This document shows positions 42,955 to 46,364 of a DNA stretch of 46,364 bases, one piece after another (position 1 is the stretch's first letter; each line of letters opens with the position of its first letter). Source of the stretch: Nannocystineae bacterium (GTDB lineage: Bacteria; Myxococcota_A; Polyangia; Haliangiales; Haliangiaceae); contig SLNH01000173.1 of assembly GCA_007133195.1 (NCBI GenBank), forward strand, positions 1-46,364. Direction: 5' to 3'. A program made the position numbers and the translations under genes. The notes under the pieces were generated by a model. It had not been told where the DNA came from, did no database searches, and saw only the letters and a list, made by a program, of their open reading frames with translations.

Positions 42955-44016
42955 ATGCCCTCGTCACACGTCCCTCCCGACCACCTCCGGTTTTGCGACC
43001 ACGCGCGATTCCAGCGCACCGCCTTCCGCCTGACCGCCGCCGGCGCGATCGCGGGCCTCGCCCTCCTGGTCCTATCGCGCGTGGGCCTCGACGTCGTCGC
43101 GCGAGTGGGCGAAGCCGCGGACTATGCGGCGTTCTCGGTAGCCGCGGCGGCCTTCGCGCTCGCCGCGCTGCTCCTTCGTGACCCTGTTCGCGGCGGGCAC
43201 GCCGCCATGCACGGACTTGCGCTCGCCACCGCTCCGGCCGCGGCGCTGGTCGGCGCGTGGTCCGTGCAGACGATCGGCTCCGCGCCGCACCTTCAGGGTT
43301 TCGTCCCTGCGCCAATCGGCGCGAGCGTGCTCTGCGCCGGGCTAGGCTTGATTTTCGCCGTGGGCCTGGCCCCGGCCCACCTCCGCTGGACCCGCGACGC
43401 AGTGTCCAGATCGCTGGCCACTCAGTCGAGTGACGCGAACGGTGAGCTCGCGGACATCTGCCGCCGCGGCCACGCGAGCTACGTGGGGGTCCGCGACGCG
43501 CTGTCGTGCCGACGCTTTGGCGACCACGCCGGGCTCGACGAGCGCGTGGACAAGATCGGCCGGCACGTTAGTTTGCTCGTGTCCCGGTGCGTGACCCTCG
43601 ACCGGGCCCTCGAGCCAGACGCCGGCGCTCGCCTGGGTGAACGCCGCCGCGAACTCGAAACCCGCCTAGGCGAGGTCTCGGATCCCACCGCTCGCGAACA
43701 CTACGAGCGGGCGCTCGCGCACCTGGGCGCGCAGCTCGATCAGCTGGGGCGCCTGCGCGCGCGCCGAGAGCGCGGCGTCGCGCTCCTTTACGACAAGATC
43801 GCGCTGCTCGATCGCGCCAGGCTCTCTTTGGTCGGCGCCGCGGCTTCCGACCGCGAGCTCGCCCCGGGCGCGCTCGACCTCGTCGCCGACGACCTGGGCC
43901 GGGCGGCCGATGAAATGGACGCAGAGGCCGAGGTGGAGGGCGACCAGCGCCCTGGATCCGCCACGCCCGACGCGGGCGCACAAAGCGCGCCGCTCGCCGC
44001 CTCGGCCGCCGACTAA
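42955..44016 (+). CDS. Four-TM membrane protein with long cytoplasmic coiled coil, function unknown
   Basis: The 353-residue protein has four hydrophobic segments at about 24-43, 56-74, 86-106 and 119-139, followed by about 200 mostly helical residues. The C-terminal part is rich in Arg, Glu, Leu and Ala with heptad-like spacing (LGERRRELETRLGEV, HLGAQLDQLGRLRARRERG), so it is likely a coiled coil. The tail is low-complexity. I do not recognise a family. A ribosome site GAAGGAG lies eight bases upstream of the ATG. Its neighbours are a lipoprotein and a VWA protein on the same strand, with gaps of 137 and 123 bases. Confidence 0.7.
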   Translation: MPSSHVPPDHLRFCDHARFQRTAFRLTAAGAIAGLALLVLSRVGLDVVARVGEAADYAAFSVAAAAFALAALLLRDPVRGGHAAMHGLALATAPAAALVGAWSVQTIGSAPHLQGFVPAPIGASVLCAGLGLIFAVGLAPAHLRWTRDAVSRSLATQSSDANGELADICRRGHASYVGVRDALSCRRFGDHAGLDERVDKIGRHVSLLVSRCVTLDRALEPDAGARLGERRRELETRLGEVSDPTAREHYERALAHLGAQLDQLGRLRARRERGVALLYDKIALLDRARLSLVGAAASDRELAPGALDLVADDLGRAADEMDAEAEVEGDQRPGSATPDAGAQSAPLAASAAD

Positions 44017-44139
44017 CAGCGTTCGAGCGCCGCCCGGCGCCGACCCGAGACAACGTCACCCTCGGCGCGTCAGGCCGCCCTGGCGCGACGTGACGCCCGA
44101 CCTGTACCCGCTACCAGCAAGCTCGAGGAGGAGTCCGTC

Positions 44140-45669
44140 ATGCATCACCGCACCCTTTTCACCGCTGTCGCCGCTTTTGGCCTGATCGTCGCTGCCACCG
44201 CCGTGGCGATAACCGATCGCGGAGGCGAAAGCGCGCCTGGCGAGCCGGGCAGCCCTTCACCTGCGCGCCCCGATAACCCGCTCGGCTGGGGCGGCCCCGC
44301 CGACGCGCCGCCGGAGCCGGGAGAGCCCGACGAACCCACGGGCGCTCCGCGCTGCGCCGCCGACCGCCCGGCCGCCGAGGCGACGAGCCAGTTCGACGGC
44401 GGCACCCTCTCCGCGTCCCTGTCGCACGAGATGATCGACGCCGGACGCGACAGCGAACGATACGCGGTCATCGATATCAAGACGGAGCCCACCGACACCG
44501 ATGCGCGCCCGCCGCTGAATGTCGCCCTCCTCATCGATCGATCCGGATCGATGAACGGCGACCCGATCCGGCAGGCGCGGCGCGCCGCGCGCGGCGTCGT
44601 AGAGCGCCTAGGACCCGAGGATCGCGTCTCGATCACCACCTACGACACCCGCGGAGACGCCGTGCTCGCGCCGACCGCCGTGACGCCCGAGGCCCAGGCC
44701 AACATCGCCGACGCGATCGACGACATCACGCCGCGCGGCATGACCAACATCCACGAGGGCCTGTCCATCGCCTACGACCAGCTGCGAGAGGCTCAGCGGG
44801 ACGGCGCACTAAGCCGCGTGATCCACCTTTCCGACGGCCAGGCGAACCAAGGGGTGACGAGCACCCCGAAGATGGTGGCCCTGGCGCAACAAGCGAGCAC
44901 CGAGGGCATCCGCACCACGTCCGTCGGCCTGGGACTCCAGTACAACGAGACTCTGATGGAGGCGCTGGCCGACGCGGGGAGCGGCGGCTATTATTTCGTC
45001 GGGGATCCGTCGGATCTGGACCCGGTGTTCGCCGGCGAGCTACGCGATCTCGAGGCCACCGTCGCGACGCAGGCGACGCTCACGATCGCTCCGCGATGCC
45101 CCGGCGTGCGCGTGAAGGACGTCATCGGCGTTCCAACCGAGCGGGACGGCGACGCGCTCGTGGCGCAGCTCGCAGACATCGCCGGCGGTGAAGCGCGGCG
45201 TTTCGTGGTCGAGCTCGAGGTCACGGGGCCCGAATCCGTCGGGGCCCAAAACCTGATCGCGGGCCGCCTCGACCACGAGCATCCCGGCAGCGGCACCGCG
45301 TCTTCTACCGAAGTCGAGCTCGCGGCCACCGTGACGGACGACGAAGACGCAACCCGGGCCTCCGTCAGCGAGGAAGCGATGGCCGAGGTCCTCACCGTCA
45401 AAGAGGCGCACGCCCTGCACGAGGCCGCGCTCGCCTACCGCGGCGGCCGCTATGACGAAGCCTCCGGCCACGTCGAGGATCAGGCCGCGGCGCTCGACCG
45501 CGCGGTCCAGCACTACGGCCTCTCCGACGACCTGGCGGGCGGCGCTGGCGCGCGCATGCGTGACTTCGGCGATCGCATGGACGGCGCGACCCCGGGCAGC
45601 CCCGAGGCGGAGGCCGACGCGCTCGGGAGCGCCGAGGAGGCCCGCTCGCTCCAGCGCACGAGACGTTGA
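44140..45669 (+). CDS. VWA-domain exported protein
   Basis: The 509-residue protein has an N-terminal signal/anchor (TAVAAFGLIVAATAVAI) and a Pro/Gly/Glu-rich linker. A von Willebrand A domain follows (about 125-305) with a full MIDAS: D133-x-S135-x-S137 in LLIDRSGSM, Thr in RGMTNIHEG and Asp in HLSDGQAN. After it comes a beta-rich domain (about 310-420) as in Ca-activated chloride channel-like/YfbK-type proteins, then a helical region with SVSEEAMAEVLTVKEAHALH. MIDAS domains bind Mg2+ and protein partners; the partner is unknown. A strong ribosome site (GAGGAGGAG) precedes the ATG. A two-part hairpin at 45681-45733 marks the 3' end. Confidence 0.88.
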   Translation: MHHRTLFTAVAAFGLIVAATAVAITDRGGESAPGEPGSPSPARPDNPLGWGGPADAPPEPGEPDEPTGAPRCAADRPAAEATSQFDGGTLSASLSHEMIDAGRDSERYAVIDIKTEPTDTDARPPLNVALLIDRSGSMNGDPIRQARRAARGVVERLGPEDRVSITTYDTRGDAVLAPTAVTPEAQANIADAIDDITPRGMTNIHEGLSIAYDQLREAQRDGALSRVIHLSDGQANQGVTSTPKMVALAQQASTEGIRTTSVGLGLQYNETLMEALADAGSGGYYFVGDPSDLDPVFAGELRDLEATVATQATLTIAPRCPGVRVKDVIGVPTERDGDALVAQLADIAGGEARRFVVELEVTGPESVGAQNLIAGRLDHEHPGSGTASSTEVELAATVTDDEDATRASVSEEAMAEVLTVKEAHALHEAALAYRGGRYDEASGHVEDQAAALDRAVQHYGLSDDLAGGAGARMRDFGDRMDGATPGSPEAEADALGSAEEARSLQRTRR

Positions 45670-45680
45670 CGCCTACGACG

Positions 45681-45733
45681 GGAGCCGATCTTCCTCCGCC
45701 CGAACTCGGTGAGGGCGGGCGAAAATCGGCTCC
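45681..45733 (+). terminator. Terminator-like hairpin after the VWA gene
   Basis: Outer arms GGAGCCGAT / ATCGGCTCC (9 bases) enclose inner arms CCGCCC / GGGCGG. The hairpin starts 12 bases after the stop and is followed by TTT. Confidence 0.65.
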
Positions 45734-45795
45734 TTTCGGCCGATCATGCGTTCGGTCTCCTCGATTGATGTTCTTCCTCGATCGCTGTTCTACCG

Positions 45796-45822
45796 CGATC
45801 ACGCATGAGGCATGCGTCATCG
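45796..45822. promoter_or_regulatory. 12-base near-perfect inverted repeat, candidate operator
   Basis: CGATCACGCATG and CATGCGTCATCG flank AGG; 11 of 12 positions are symmetric. It is 168 bases upstream of the right-edge gene and 63 bases beyond the VWA hairpin. It could be a dimeric regulator site or an RNA hairpin. Confidence 0.45.
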
Positions 45823-45989
45823 TTTAGAGCGCGATGATGCCGGTCCAATAAACGAGCCTCGGCCGGGAGCGGCGCCGACCTTCTCGGCGTCGCTTCTTCG
45901 AACGCCGTGTCAGGCCATTGCGGGGTTGCGCCCGGCCCAGGATCAGTTAGCTCATGAAATAGGCGCTGGTCGCCGTCACCGGTAACTAC

Positions 45990-46364
45990 ATGGAACACGA
46001 TTCGGCGCGGCGGCCCACCGCGGCCGCGCTCTTTAGGTCCGCGTGGGACACTCTCATCGGTGTGTTGGGAACCCAGGCGACGGCGGTGCTCATGCGCCGC
46101 GCCGCTCTCGCTCGCGCCCACGAACGGGGAGCGGAGCCCGACCGCGGGCTCGTGGTGGTCCGCGAGGATCTGGTCTACACCTACCTGGTCCCGCGATCCT
46201 GGGAGAGCGCGTGCCCCAAGGCGCTCGAGGAGGTGAGGGAACTCCTCGCCGGCGACCTCATTCCGCTCCTCGAGGAACTCACCGGTCCCGTGGCCGTCAA
46301 TCTGCTCCTCAGCGGGCTGCCCCCGGATGAGCGTCGCCGAATCTCCCTGCGTCGCGGAGGGCGC
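45990..46364 (+). CDS. Unfinished gene at the right edge, small helical protein of unknown function
   Basis: An ATG at 45990 opens a frame that runs to the window end without a stop (125 residues seen). The translation begins MEHDSARRPTAAALFRSAWD and continues with a helical, Arg/Ala/Leu-rich segment (TQATAVLMRRAALARAHERG), a short beta hairpin (GLVVVREDLVYTYLVP) and another helical stretch (EELTGPVAVNLLLSGLPPDE). There is no signal peptide. It resembles small proteins I recall beside signalling proteins in Myxococcota, without a firm family. No strong ribosome site is seen before the ATG, so the start is tentative. Confidence 0.6.
   Translation, partial: MEHDSARRPTAAALFRSAWDTLIGVLGTQATAVLMRRAALARAHERGAEPDRGLVVVREDLVYTYLVPRSWESACPKALEEVRELLAGDLIPLLEELTGPVAVNLLLSGLPPDERRRISLRRGGR

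Larger units (their letters stand above)
45670..45989. other. Intergenic region before the right-edge gene
   Basis: These 320 bases hold the VWA terminator hairpin and a near-perfect 12-base inverted repeat at 45796-45822, in an AT-richer patch (about 45740-45850) that may contain a promoter. No gene was recognised. Confidence 0.5.

Noticed and set aside
45744..46121. 125-codon minus-strand frame near the right end
   Set aside because: It covers the inverted repeat and the start of the plus-strand right-edge gene; composition is that of a shadow frame.

Overview
The window is about 46 kb of very GC-rich, densely coding DNA that looks chromosomal, from a Gram-negative bacterium of the Myxococcota (former Deltaproteobacteria). 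The taxonomic cues are two secreted proteins with a MYXO-CTERM-like tail (Gly-Cys motif, hydrophobic segment, Arg-rich end), many Cys lipoproteins, outer-membrane proteins, a hybrid histidine kinase, an ECF sigma/anti-sigma pair and a polyhydroxyalkanoate (PHA) locus. No rRNA, tRNA, CRISPR array, insertion sequence or phage gene was seen.

Layout. 1-2.4 kb: serine biosynthesis (serA, cut by the left edge, then serC). 2.7-7.4 kb, minus strand: a cholesterol-dependent-cytolysin-like secreted protein with a strong terminator, an anti-sigma factor and its ECF sigma factor, an outer-membrane barrel protein and radC. 7.5-10.2 kb: a translationally coupled pair, an LIC_10091-like lipoprotein and a beta-lactamase-fold serine hydrolase. 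10.3-18.1 kb: a heavy-metal (Cu/Ag type) RND efflux operon, made of a small Cys-rich exported protein and CusC-, CusB- and CusA-like proteins, each coupled by ATGA overlaps. 18.2-19.7 kb: a GH18-like protein converging on an IsdG-like heme monooxygenase. 20.0-25.6 kb: a MEDS-domain hybrid histidine kinase coupled to a PfkB sugar kinase, opposite mannose-6-phosphate isomerase and a threonine dehydratase-like enzyme. 25.7-32.4 kb: mostly surface and envelope proteins (seven-repeat ASH protein, beta-helix lipoprotein, small lipoproteins) with a TerB-like protein and a crotonase. 32.4-37.5 kb: a PHA island with two class III-type synthases, a miniature PhaE-like protein, the regulator PhaR, a phasin and a reductase. 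37.5-46.4 kb: RecD2-like helicase, a zinc-ribbon protein coupled to a COG0523 metallochaperone GTPase, a lipoprotein, a four-TM coiled-coil protein, a VWA protein and an unfinished gene at the right edge.

How the genes work together. The PHA cluster is the most self-contained pathway: reductase (monomer supply), two synthases, granule proteins and PhaR, with two similar operator-like sites (TGTTGCA-N2-GCAC) in front of the genes PhaR would be expected to control. The cus operon is a complete tripartite exporter. The most unusual gene is the CDC-like protein at 2.8-4.4 kb: domains 1-3 of the pore-forming fold are recognisable, but the undecapeptide of Gram-positive CDCs is absent and the C-terminal domain appears replaced. 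It carries a signal peptide and lies downstream of an ECF sigma/anti-sigma pair on the same strand. All functional calls come from reading motifs by eye; no database search was run.
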